From Desulfobulbaceae bacterium (GTDB lineage: Bacteria > Desulfobacterota > Desulfobulbia > Desulfobulbales > Desulfocapsaceae): DNA of 64,000 nucleotides. Below are positions 36,916 to 45,163 of the stretch, one piece after another. Made by a program: the position numbers and the translations under genes. Where the stretch lies: the NCBI GenBank assembly GCA_009773475.1, contig WSXV01000003.1, positions 27,179-91,178 on the forward strand, read 5' to 3'. Positions within the stretch are counted from its first letter, which is position 1, and every line of letters begins with the position of its first letter. The notes under the pieces were generated by a model. It searched no databases. It saw only the letters and a program-made list of their open reading frames with translations, and was not told where the DNA came from.

Positions 36916-38885
36916 AGAGAGTCTTTGCCACCGGCGGCTTGCTCGCCCACCATCTGCCGGGTTTTGAACCCCGTTCCGGACAACTGCAGATGGCTGACGC
37001 GGTGCAGCAGCTTCTAACCGCTGCGGAAAGGCCGGAGGGCGTGGAACAGCGCGCCCGGGTGTTGGTGGTGGAGGCCGAAACCGGGATCGGCAAGACCCTG
37101 GCCTATCTCATCCCGGCCCTGCTTTCCGGCCAGCGATTGGTGGTCTCAACCGCCACCATTACCCTCCAGGATCAGATCCTGAACAAGGAAATTCCCCTGA
37201 TTGAAAGAATCCTGGGAAAACCGGCCGCAGCCCTGTGTGTCAAGGGCCGGCAGAACTATCTCTGTCTCTACCGCTGGCAGCAGTATCGCAGTTCACCGCA
37301 GCTGTCGCTGGTGGAAGATCGGGATATCGATGAGATTGAACAATGGCTGGGCACGACCAGGACCGGGGATCGCGCTGAACTTTCCTGGATGGCCGAAGGC
37401 TCCCAGCTCTGGCCAAAGATTTCAGCCCAGTCCAGCCAGTGTCTGGGCAGTGAGTGTCCAGAGGCCGGCCCTTGTTTTGTTAACCAGTTGCGCAAGCAGG
37501 CAGGATCAGCTCGCCTGTTGATCGTCAATCATCATCTCTTTTTTTCCGATCTGGCCCTGCGGCAGGCTGGTTTTGCCGAGATCCTGCCGCGCTATCAGGG
37601 GGTCATTTTTGATGAGGCCCATCATCTCGAAGGGGTCGCCACCCAGTTTTTCGGCAAGACCTTCAGCCAGTATCAGCTCCTCGATCTGATCACCGATATT
37701 GAGCGGCAGGCGGTGGCCGATCTGGCGGTCAAGGGCCAGGATAAGCTTGTCCCCTTTGCCCGGGGCCTTGCGCCACGCATGGAACGATTTGTAGCCCTCT
37801 TTCCCGTGCAGCGGGGGCGTTATCCCTTAGCCGAAGTGATTGCCAGGCATGATTCCTGGTCAGCAGAGGTGGAGGGGCTGGCCGTAGGGCTTGACCAGTT
37901 GGCCCTGCAGTTGACCTCCCATGCCACGGCGGGCGAGGTGTGGAATATTCTCGGCGGGCGGGCCATCGAGCTTGCGGCCAACCTGCGGCATATCTGTCTT
38001 CCTCAAGAGAAGGGCTGCGGCCGGTTGGTCCACTGGTATGAACGCCGTGAACGGACCCTGAATCTGTCGGTGACCCCGGTGCAGATTGCCGCCGAGTTGG
38101 AGCGCACTCTGTACTCCTCAGTGCAGAGCTGCGTGATGACCTCGGCCACCCTCTCCGCCGGCGGAGACTTTACCTATTTCAAGGAGCGACTGGGATTGCC
38201 CGCCGCCACCGAGACCCTGCAGCTGGCCTCCCCGTTTGACTATGTGAAGCGAACCCTGCTCTATGTGCCGGAACACGGCTTCCCGGAACCCGCCGATCCT
38301 GCCTATAATGACATGATGTGCCGGCGGGTCCTGGAACTCCTGGAGATCAGTCAGGGGCGGGCCCTGGTTCTTTTCACCAGCTTCAAGTCCATGGAGATGA
38401 CCGCCGGATTCCTTGAGACCTCCAGCCTCTCCCATCCCATTCTGGTGCAGGGGCGGGCCTCGCGCCAGGCCCTGCTTGAACGCTTTAAGAACACCACAAA
38501 CTCGGTGCTGCTGGCGGTCGCCAGCTTCTGGGAAGGGGTGGACGTGCCGGGGGATTCCCTGAGCTGTGTGATTATTGACAAGCTGCCCTTTGAGGTGCCC
38601 AGTGATCCGGTGCTGCAGGCCAGGATTCAGGCGATCAGCGAGGCCGGCGGCAAGCCGTTTTTTGACCTCCAGGTGCCCCGCGCAATTCTCACCCTGCGTC
38701 AGGGGGTTGGCCGGCTGATGCGGGCATCCACCGATTGCGGAGTGATTGCTATCATGGATGTCCGCTTGTTCACTAAAGGCTATGGCCGTACTTTTCGGGC
38801 CAGCCTGCCGCCCTCACCGGTGGTGCGGAGCCTCACCGAGGTTCGGGACTTTTTCAGACAGAGTTGCGGCGCAGATGAGGGATGA
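36912..38885 (+). CDS. dinG: DinG/XPD-like ATP-dependent DNA helicase
   Basis: A 657-residue superfamily 2 helicase starting at GTG 36912. It has Walker A EAETGIGKTLAYLIP, motif Ia VVSTATITLQDQI, a DEAH box VIFDEAHHLEG and the late motifs LFTSFKSMEM, SFWEGVDVPG and LRQGVGRLMR. Four cysteines between Walker A and DEAH (CVKGRQNYLC, QCLGSECPEAGPC) fit the 4Fe-4S domain of DinG/XPD helicases. Such enzymes unwind forked, R-loop or G-quadruplex DNA in repair. It is translationally coupled to the HEAT-repeat gene. Confidence 0.9.
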   Translation: MKRVFATGGLLAHHLPGFEPRSGQLQMADAVQQLLTAAERPEGVEQRARVLVVEAETGIGKTLAYLIPALLSGQRLVVSTATITLQDQILNKEIPLIERILGKPAAALCVKGRQNYLCLYRWQQYRSSPQLSLVEDRDIDEIEQWLGTTRTGDRAELSWMAEGSQLWPKISAQSSQCLGSECPEAGPCFVNQLRKQAGSARLLIVNHHLFFSDLALRQAGFAEILPRYQGVIFDEAHHLEGVATQFFGKTFSQYQLLDLITDIERQAVADLAVKGQDKLVPFARGLAPRMERFVALFPVQRGRYPLAEVIARHDSWSAEVEGLAVGLDQLALQLTSHATAGEVWNILGGRAIELAANLRHICLPQEKGCGRLVHWYERRERTLNLSVTPVQIAAELERTLYSSVQSCVMTSATLSAGGDFTYFKERLGLPAATETLQLASPFDYVKRTLLYVPEHGFPEPADPAYNDMMCRRVLELLEISQGRALVLFTSFKSMEMTAGFLETSSLSHPILVQGRASRQALLERFKNTTNSVLLAVASFWEGVDVPGDSLSCVIIDKLPFEVPSDPVLQARIQAISEAGGKPFFDLQVPRAILTLRQGVGRLMRASTDCGVIAIMDVRLFTKGYGRTFRASLPPSPVVRSLTEVRDFFRQSCGADEG

Positions 38886-38960
38886 TAAAAGTGTAAGGCT
38901 GATGCTTGCCGTCCATCACCTCGATTTACTTCATAATCTTTACAACCAGAGTCAGTAAAC

Positions 38961-39977
38961 ATGAGTATAGAATTAAAATCCGCCATCGCTTCGGATGTGG
39001 CAAGGATTGAGCAGGCCATGCAGGATGATCTGGCCTTGTCCGCCGCTGAAACAGCCCCTCTGCTGGCTGAGATCCTGCGCTATGGCCTTCTCCATGGCGG
39101 CAAACGGATTCGCCCATTGCTTATGGTTGTCTGTTATCGGTTGTGCGGCGGTGGCAAGAACAAGGGTGGGAATGACGCCGGTGTGGATATCCATCGGCTA
39201 TCCATTGCCTTTGAATATCTCCACGGCGCGACTTTGTTCCATGATGATGTGATCGACAAGGGGCTTGTCCGCCGGGGCAGGCCGTCGGTGCATGTGGCCT
39301 ACGGGGAGACGGCGGCCATCCTGGCAGGTGATTTTCTCCATGCCCGGGCCATGCTGTTGATCGGTCGCGGTGGCGGGATTCCGGCGCTGGATATCTTCTG
39401 CCAGGCGACGACGGCCCTGGTTGATGGTGAGTTTATGCAGCTTCATAACGCCCGCAATTATAATCTGGCCGAAGAGGATTATTTCAGGGTGATTATGGAT
39501 AAGACCGCGCGGTTAATCGGGGCGGCATGCCAGATCGGGGCCTTGGTAGCGGGTGCCGGGGCCAGGGAACAAGAGGCTTTGCGCGAGTATGGCCTGTGTC
39601 TTGGCTGCGCCTTTCAGATCATTGACGATCTCCTTGATTATCAGGGGGATGAGGCGGCAACCGGCAAGGCCGTGGGCAATGATTTCTGTGAAGGGAAGAT
39701 GACCTTGCCCTTGATTATCGCCATCGGTCGTGCCGAAGAGTCGGATCGCCGGCGCCTGCTTGGGATGCTGGCCAACTCTGAGGAACGAAAAGATGGTGTC
39801 GCCGAGGCACGCGCCTTGATCGCCCGTTATGATGGCTTTGCCCTGGCCCGTCATAAGGCGGAAGGGATGATTGCCGAAGGGCTGACTCAGTTTGGGATTT
39901 TTGATCAGGGTGAAGTCCAGGCGGAAAAAGTGGTGCTGGAAGCCTTGGCCTCGTATGTCTTGAATCGTAATAAATAA
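38961..39977 (+). CDS. Polyprenyl diphosphate synthase
   Basis: A 338-residue trans-prenyltransferase. The first Asp-rich motif is LFHDDVIDKG (near residue 95) and the second is IIDDLLDYQG (near residue 218), with GGKRIRPLL near the N-terminus and AGDFLHARAM between. It builds the isoprenoid tail of a quinone, most likely menaquinone in view of mqnB-mqnD at 60849. Chain length cannot be told from the sequence alone. Octaprenyl diphosphate synthase (IspB) is the usual name. Confidence 0.9.
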   Translation: MSIELKSAIASDVARIEQAMQDDLALSAAETAPLLAEILRYGLLHGGKRIRPLLMVVCYRLCGGGKNKGGNDAGVDIHRLSIAFEYLHGATLFHDDVIDKGLVRRGRPSVHVAYGETAAILAGDFLHARAMLLIGRGGGIPALDIFCQATTALVDGEFMQLHNARNYNLAEEDYFRVIMDKTARLIGAACQIGALVAGAGAREQEALREYGLCLGCAFQIIDDLLDYQGDEAATGKAVGNDFCEGKMTLPLIIAIGRAEESDRRRLLGMLANSEERKDGVAEARALIARYDGFALARHKAEGMIAEGLTQFGIFDQGEVQAEKVVLEALASYVLNRNK

Positions 39978-40033
39978 AGTGGGTGTGTTTAGTGTACCCA
40001 ACCGGCCAGTATGGATACATGGAAGTCACAAAT

Positions 40034-40420
40034 CAACCAGTTGTCAGGACCTACTGTCCTTGAACGTTTTTAAGAATTTAACGACTGGTTTGCCAGTGAC
40101 GGCAAGTGTCTTCACTCGATCTCTAAACTTACGATGGTCTAAAGGCTTCAGATGCCTTGCATGCGGTACTTTATTTGAAAAATCTGTCTTTGATGGCGAT
40201 GGGCTTTTACCTTTGCAAACAATGCAAACGCCAGACTTCCATTACAGCCGGGACACTGTTTCACAAAACGTATAAACCGCGCGTGCTTGGTTTCTCGCCA
40301 TGTGGTTCCGTTGACCAGTCAAGAGCATGGACTAGCGTCCTTGGGTTGAGGAGAGTTCTTGGTCTTGGAAGCTGTAACGCTGCGTCGGAATGGTTTCACA
40401 AATTGTGCTGCGCAATGGTA
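40034..40420 (+). pseudogene. Decayed IS1595-like transposase N-terminus
   Basis: Pieces of an IS1595-type transposase can be read in order but in different frames: QLSGPTVLERF near 40040, NLRWSKGFRCLACG near 40123-40164, then YLCKQCKRQTSITAGTLFHKT near 40208-40270, and LRRVLGLGSCNA / WFHKLCCAMV near 40345-40420. The zinc-ribbon cysteines and the ITAGT motif are those of the IS1595 N-terminal region. At least two or three frameshifts separate the pieces and the DDE catalytic half is missing. The remnant ends about 35 bp before the Cache-GGDEF gene. Confidence 0.8.
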
Positions 40421-40455
40421 TTCGCCCCGCCCCAATTACCCTACTAAGGAACGAT

Positions 40456-42303
40456 ATGTTAAGCCGACTTACAGTACGAGGAAAGATGTATCTGATTATT
40501 GCGATGACCTTGTTCATGTTCATTGTCAATGCTCAGTTTGCCTGGATGAATATCAACATGATTAAAGAGATCGGTCTGGGGAAAATCACGGACGTCATCG
40601 CAGATTCCCAAAGAAAACAGCTCAAGGCCTCGGTTGATACCCTGGCCGTGGTCCTCGCCACGGCGCTCAAACCGGTGACCTCTCCCAACGATCGAGAACA
40701 GCTGCTGTGGAATATGGTGAAGGATATCCGTTTTGAAGAGGACAGGTCCGGCTATTTTTTTGTTTTTGAGGATACCGTCAATATCGTCACCGGTCCTAAT
40801 CCCGAACTGCAGGGCCAGGATCTCGGCCAGTTAAAAGACCCCAATGGGGTTGTCGTTATTGAAGAGCTTTTCCAGCTGGCGAAAAAAGGAGGAGGGTTTC
40901 TCGAATATCTTTGGCCCAAACCGGGAAAGGGGCATGCTCCGAAAATCGGTTACGCGACCCTTATTCCCGGGACTACATATTGGATTGGGGCCGGAATTTA
41001 TACTGATAAGTCGGTAAGTTATCTTGTCAGTCTGCGAGATGATCTGAAAAGTATCATTGAGTACAGATCTTATTTGATGCTCCTGGCTGTGGGAATTATT
41101 TTCGTCAGCTTGACCCTGCTTAGTATGTACATTATCTCGGGAATAAGTAAATCTCTCGGATCATTGATCGGCAGTTTCCATGATATTGCTGCGGGGGAGG
41201 GGCAGGCTGTACTGACCAAACGCATCGCCATAACCTCGAGTGACGAGATCGGTATGCTGTCGAAAGAATTTAACAGCCTCATGGCATCAATCTACAGCCT
41301 TTCGGTGTTCAAGAAGGTCATCGAAGAGGATGGGGATCTGGAGGAGGTCTACCGACGATTAGGTGAGGTCTTCACTCAACAACTGGGTATTGATCGATGT
41401 TTCATCTATCAGGTGGTTAATGCCAAAAATGCCATGTTGCTGATCTACCCGAGCAGTTTCGATCAGGCGGAGATGCTTTGCAATCATGCAATTCTCGACG
41501 ACAATGATCTTTGTAAGTCCAGGCGCACCGGCCATGCAATCACCTCCACCATGTTTCCGACGATCTGCAGGCAATATATCGGTCAGGAAGGGACGGTCCA
41601 CTATTGCCTGCCGATCGTGGTCGGTGGCGCACCGGTTGCCATCGTTCAATTTATCTTCGACACACCAGGCACTCCGTCCGGTTTCAAAGCGATGGAAGCA
41701 AAGGTTTATAAGGCAGAACAGTACATTCAGGAGTCGCTGGCCGTCATCGAAACGAAACGACTGATGGGTTCGCTGAAAGATTCGGCCTTAATCGATGCCT
41801 TGACCGGCTTGAATAACCGGCGATACCTGCAGGAATATACCGAAAAAATTGTCGCTGGCGTCCTGCGCAGGGGCAAGACGATAGGCCTCATCATGTGCGA
41901 TCTCGACTACTTCAAGCAGGTCAACGATACCTACGGGCATGATGCCGGCGATATCGTGCTGAAGGAGACTTCGAGAATCATCCGCCAGAGCATTCGTGAG
42001 TCGGATATCGTCATCCGTTTCGGCGGCGAGGAGTTCCTGGCGGTGCTGCTCGATGTGGCTGAGGGGGAGAGCAGCAACATCGCTGAGAAGATCCGTGATA
42101 ATATTCAGAAGCTCAAGATCAGGTTGCCGGACGCTGTGATCCAAAAGACCATCAGTCTCGGGGTGAGCGAATTCCCAGCCGATACCGACACACTGTGGAG
42201 CTGTATCAAGTTTGCCGATGTTGCACTCTATCGCGCCAAGGAAGAAGGTCGCAACCGAAGTGTTCGCTTCACGAAAGACATGTGGCAGGAGAAGCAGGTT
42301 TGA
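40456..42303 (+). CDS. Diguanylate cyclase with a periplasmic Cache sensor
   Basis: A 615-residue membrane protein. A helix near residues 10-30 and another near 200-225 bracket a periplasmic Cache-type domain (EDRSGYFFVFEDTVNIVTGPN, TTYWIGAGIYTDKS). HAMP follows, then a GAF-like region (around 285-440) and a C-terminal GGDEF domain with an active GGEEF signature and the inhibitory I-site RESD five residues before it. It should make c-di-GMP in response to a small extracellular ligand. ATG 40456 with AAGGA seven bases upstream is used; an in-frame ATG at 40390 lies in the transposase remnant. The upstream DNA is the IS1595 remnant. Confidence 0.9.
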   Translation: MLSRLTVRGKMYLIIAMTLFMFIVNAQFAWMNINMIKEIGLGKITDVIADSQRKQLKASVDTLAVVLATALKPVTSPNDREQLLWNMVKDIRFEEDRSGYFFVFEDTVNIVTGPNPELQGQDLGQLKDPNGVVVIEELFQLAKKGGGFLEYLWPKPGKGHAPKIGYATLIPGTTYWIGAGIYTDKSVSYLVSLRDDLKSIIEYRSYLMLLAVGIIFVSLTLLSMYIISGISKSLGSLIGSFHDIAAGEGQAVLTKRIAITSSDEIGMLSKEFNSLMASIYSLSVFKKVIEEDGDLEEVYRRLGEVFTQQLGIDRCFIYQVVNAKNAMLLIYPSSFDQAEMLCNHAILDDNDLCKSRRTGHAITSTMFPTICRQYIGQEGTVHYCLPIVVGGAPVAIVQFIFDTPGTPSGFKAMEAKVYKAEQYIQESLAVIETKRLMGSLKDSALIDALTGLNNRRYLQEYTEKIVAGVLRRGKTIGLIMCDLDYFKQVNDTYGHDAGDIVLKETSRIIRQSIRESDIVIRFGGEEFLAVLLDVAEGESSNIAEKIRDNIQKLKIRLPDAVIQKTISLGVSEFPADTDTLWSCIKFADVALYRAKEEGRNRSVRFTKDMWQEKQV

Positions 42304-42442
42304 TGATTGAACTCTTCGCTTGAGACTCGGTAATTGAATGCGTGGTCGCGGTACCTTTAATGCCGTTGTAGCGATAGCTGTGAACTTTTAGAACTTATGG
42401 CTTTGGACGAATAGGAATGGGTCTTGTTGAGCAAGAGTAGAG

Positions 42443-42472
42443 TTGACAAACGTGTTTTTTTGAGTTCAGAAT
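42443..42472 (+). promoter_or_regulatory. Candidate promoter of malic enzyme
   Basis: A perfect TTGACA (42443-42448), an 18-bp spacer and CAGAAT (42467-42472) lie about 65 bp before the start codon. The -10 matches four of six positions. Confidence 0.4.
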
Positions 42473-42537
42473 AAATTGTGATAGTCAGAGGACGAAGTTT
42501 TTTCATACGTTCGTAAAACACTGAAAGGAGAATGTGT

Positions 42538-44274
42538 ATGTCGGAAAATCATTACGGTTTCAAGTATGACGAATATGGAAATACCCGGGAAATTCTTGTC
42601 TATACCAGTGGAGCGGTGGTTGCTTCCATTCCTTTTGTCAATAAGGGAACGGCCTTCACCAAGGTCGAGCGAGGTCGTTTAGGGCTTGAGGCAGCGCTTC
42701 CGCCAACTGTGCGGACGCTGGATCATCAGGTGGAAAATTCCATGGTCAAGGTCAATGGCAAGGATGATCCCATTGAAAAGTTTACCTATATTCGCTCCCT
42801 CTTTGACCGCAATGTGACCCTGGCCCATGCCTTGATCAAGAGCGATATCGAACGGTTGATGGGGATTATTTACACCCCGACCGTGGGGCTGGCGGTGCAG
42901 CAATACTCCTCCATGTTCCGGCAGGCTAACGGCCTGCATTTCTATCCCGATAATATTGACCGGGCCGAGGATGTGCTCAGGCGCTATCTCCATCGCGATA
43001 TCCGGGTGGCGGTGGTGACCGATAATCAGGGCATTCTCGGGATTGGTGACCAGGGGGCGGGCGGTATTGCCATCTGTTTGGGTAAATTGATGCTCTATAC
43101 CCAAGGGGCGGGAATCGCGCCCTGGCATTGTCTGCCCATCTCCCTGGATGTCGGCACCGACAACGAGACCCTGCTCAATGACAACGACTATCTGGGCTGG
43201 CGGCATCATCGTCTCAAGGGTGACGAGTACCTGGACTTTATCCGCCGCTTTGCCCGGGCCTTCCGCAATGTTTTTCCCAACGCCCTGTGTCAGTGGGAGG
43301 ATTTTTCCAAGCAGAATGCCTTTGCCATCCGCGATACCTATCTCCATGACCTGATCTCCTTTAACGACGATATTCAGGGCACCGGGGCCGTTACCCTGGC
43401 CGCCATTCTGACCGCCATGAAGATCAAGAAGGCCAAACTGTCGGAGCAGGTGTTTCTCATTCATGGGGCCGGAGCAGGCGGAATCGGGGTGGCGGAACAG
43501 ATTGAGACGGCCCTTCTTGATGAGGGGATGGATGTCGCTTCGGCCAGGGCCAGGATTTTTACCCTGGATTCTCGTGGGGTGGTCACCATTGATCGGGACA
43601 TTGAGCCTTACAAGCAGAAATTTGCCAAGGATAAAAACGTCCTGCCCTGGCTGCAGGATAAAAAGAATCATGATTTGGCCAAGGTCATCGAGCTTGCCGG
43701 GGTTACCGTGCTGATCGGGACCTCCGGCCAGGGCGGCTGTTTTACCGAAAAAGTGGTGCGACAGATGGCGGCGAACACTGAGCGGCCGGTGATCATGCCG
43801 CTTTCCAACCCCACCGTCATGGCCGAGGCGGTTCCAGCCGACATTTATGCCTGGACCGACGGTAAGGCCCTGGTCGCCACCGGCAGTCCTTTTGCTCCTG
43901 TTATGGTGAACGGGCAGCAGCAGCGCATCAGTCAGTGTAATAATGTCTTTGTCTTCCCCGGTGTGGGCTTAGGGGTGCTGGCCTCCGGCGCCCGTGAAGT
44001 GCGGCCTAGTTTTCTAACTGCGGCGGCCCATGCGGTTTCTGAATGTGTCAGCCGGACGGAGCGAGAGCAGGGAATGCTGGTGCCTGCCGTCTCGACCTTG
44101 AAGGCGGTGAGTGCGAAAGTTGCCCTGGCTGTAGCCATGGCGGCGGTGCAGGAAGGTGTGGATCGACCTTGTGTCTATTCCACCTTCCAGCACAATCAGG
44201 ACGAAGTCCGTATGAAGCAGCTGATCAGCAAGATGCGCTGGAGTCCGCAGTATCTGCCGCTGGTGGGGATGTAG
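42538..44274 (+). CDS. maeA: NAD-type malic enzyme (malate dehydrogenase, decarboxylating)
   Basis: A 578-residue enzyme that oxidises and decarboxylates malate to pyruvate and CO2. It is of the long (SfcA/MaeA) type: IIYTPTVGLAVQQYSSMFR, VVTDNQGILGIGDQGAGGIAICLGKL, FNDDIQGTGAVTLAAIL, and the NAD-binding VFLIHGAGAGGIGVAE. AAAGGAG is one base from ATG 42532 and seven from ATG 42538, so the second is preferred. The gene lies opposite a TRAP dicarboxylate transporter (44-48 kb) and could process its substrate. Confidence 0.93.
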   Translation: MSENHYGFKYDEYGNTREILVYTSGAVVASIPFVNKGTAFTKVERGRLGLEAALPPTVRTLDHQVENSMVKVNGKDDPIEKFTYIRSLFDRNVTLAHALIKSDIERLMGIIYTPTVGLAVQQYSSMFRQANGLHFYPDNIDRAEDVLRRYLHRDIRVAVVTDNQGILGIGDQGAGGIAICLGKLMLYTQGAGIAPWHCLPISLDVGTDNETLLNDNDYLGWRHHRLKGDEYLDFIRRFARAFRNVFPNALCQWEDFSKQNAFAIRDTYLHDLISFNDDIQGTGAVTLAAILTAMKIKKAKLSEQVFLIHGAGAGGIGVAEQIETALLDEGMDVASARARIFTLDSRGVVTIDRDIEPYKQKFAKDKNVLPWLQDKKNHDLAKVIELAGVTVLIGTSGQGGCFTEKVVRQMAANTERPVIMPLSNPTVMAEAVPADIYAWTDGKALVATGSPFAPVMVNGQQQRISQCNNVFVFPGVGLGVLASGAREVRPSFLTAAAHAVSECVSRTEREQGMLVPAVSTLKAVSAKVALAVAMAAVQEGVDRPCVYSTFQHNQDEVRMKQLISKMRWSPQYLPLVGM

Positions 44275-44294
44275 AGATATAGATGGATTGAAGG

Positions 44295-44331
44295 GGCTGA
44301 AGGTTGAAGAGATTGTCTTCGGCCTTCAGCC
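44295..44331. repeat. Hairpin just after malic enzyme
   Basis: GGCTGAAGG (44295-44303) pairs with CCTTCAGCC (44323-44331). After a 2x2 internal loop, GAAGA (44306-44310) pairs with TCTTC (44316-44320). There is no T-run, so it is not a standard terminator although it follows the gene by 20 bp. It shares the GCTGAAGG core with palindromes at 45103 and 55056. Confidence 0.7.
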
Positions 44332-44378
44332 AAGAACATCCCCACGCCATGACAGAACACGTGAAAGTCAGTAGGATT

Positions 44379-44496
44379 GGCAGGTGCGAAGACTCCGAAG
44401 CGCAGCGTGCCCATCATTTGTGTATCGTACCGGGCCGCATAGATGGGCACGGCCTGTCGGCCTTCGGAGTTTCCCACTTCGTTTCGCTTACCTGCC
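44379..44496. repeat. Nested palindromic element of about 118 bp
   Basis: Three pairs of arms nest inside each other: GGCAGGT (44379-44385) with ACCTGCC (44490-44496); ACTCCGAAG (44392-44400) with CTTCGGAGT (44462-44470); and GTGCCCATC (44407-44415) with GATGGGCAC (44442-44450). The apical loop is 26 bases. GCGAA (44386-44390) can also pair with TTCGC (44483-44487). No protein frame explains the region. It lies in the 443-bp gap between malic enzyme and a small gene; the rest of the gap is featureless. Confidence 0.8.
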
Positions 44497-44717
44497 CATC
44501 CATCATACATTTTGATGATTTTCAAGAATATTTGTGAGGATAAACGGAGCAGAATGCCCACAGGGAACAGGGGGCGGATTAAATTGAAATCTTGATTCAA
44601 TATACGAAAAAGAACAGGCTCATGAATAATTTTTGTGAGTGAACTCAAACGGTAGCTGCAATTTTTCTAAAAGCCGGCGGCTGTCGACAGCCAGGCCGGC
44701 GCTGACAGGAGGTTTTT

Positions 44718-44873
44718 ATGGAAAACATCGATGACGAAAAAGATCTCAGCCCTGAAGAACTAGAAAAAATGGACGCCGATTTGATGGCCATTGATTTTCT
44801 CTGCAAATCCCGCTGTGTGCGAATTCCTCTCCATTCCAATGTCACCGTTCGGGAGATTGAGGAAAAGAAGTAG
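44718..44873 (+). CDS. Small protein of 51 residues
   Basis: A complete 51-codon frame with a near-perfect ribosome binding site (CAGGAGG, five bases before ATG). The protein is acidic at the N-terminus (MENIDDEKDLSPEELEKMDA), has a single CKSRC pair near residue 34 and ends VTVREIEEKK. I recognise no family. The strong start site and absence of any frame of better quality on the other strand support it. Confidence 0.6.
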   Translation: MENIDDEKDLSPEELEKMDADLMAIDFLCKSRCVRIPLHSNVTVREIEEKK

Positions 44874-44990
44874 ATGGGCAGACGCAGGTTGCTGAACATT
44901 GCCGTTGGGGTCGTTGGCATTGATCAACTCAGCAAGGCGGTCGGCCCGCCGGAGTTCAGTGTAATCCCAACCAGAAAACGCATCGGATAA
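44874..44990 (+). CDS. Possible 38-residue ORF directly after the 51-residue gene
   Basis: ATG follows the previous stop codon with no gap (TAGATG). The basic peptide (MGRRRLLNIAVGVVGIDQLS) has no family match that I know. Its own ribosome binding site would be GAGGAAAAG in the end of the upstream gene. It could be translated by coupling, or be chance. Confidence 0.25.
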   Translation: MGRRRLLNIAVGVVGIDQLSKAVGPPEFSVIPTRKRIG

Positions 44991-45102
44991 ACCGCTGGTT
45001 TTTCCCTTTCTCAATGCCCTAACCCCGATAAACGGGAATAAAGGCCTTTCGCAGATTATTTTTTTTGAAAAAAACAAAAAATCATCTGTAATTCACTAAA
45101 AA

Positions 45103-45138
45103 AAAAGGCTGAAGGAAGATATCTTCCTTCAGCCTTTT
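45103..45138. terminator. Bidirectional terminator between the small gene and TRAP operon
   Basis: A perfect 18-bp palindrome whose arms abut with no spacer, so the tip must open to form a loop. It is flanked by A-rich sequence on the left and TTTTCCCTTCTTTT on the right. It can terminate the minus-strand dctM transcript and rightward transcripts alike. Confidence 0.85.
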
Positions 45139-45163
45139 CCCTTCTTTTATACACCCTCAAGAA

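Noticed and set aside
40390..40455. An earlier start for the Cache-GGDEF gene at ATG 40390
   Set aside because: The extra 22 residues are translated from the transposase remnant. ATG 40456 has AAGGA at good spacing and leads straight into the membrane helix.
44196..44648. Minus-strand and plus-strand frames over the nested palindrome
   Set aside because: Both frames follow the inverted repeats and overlap the end of malic enzyme; neither has a ribosome site or protein-like composition.
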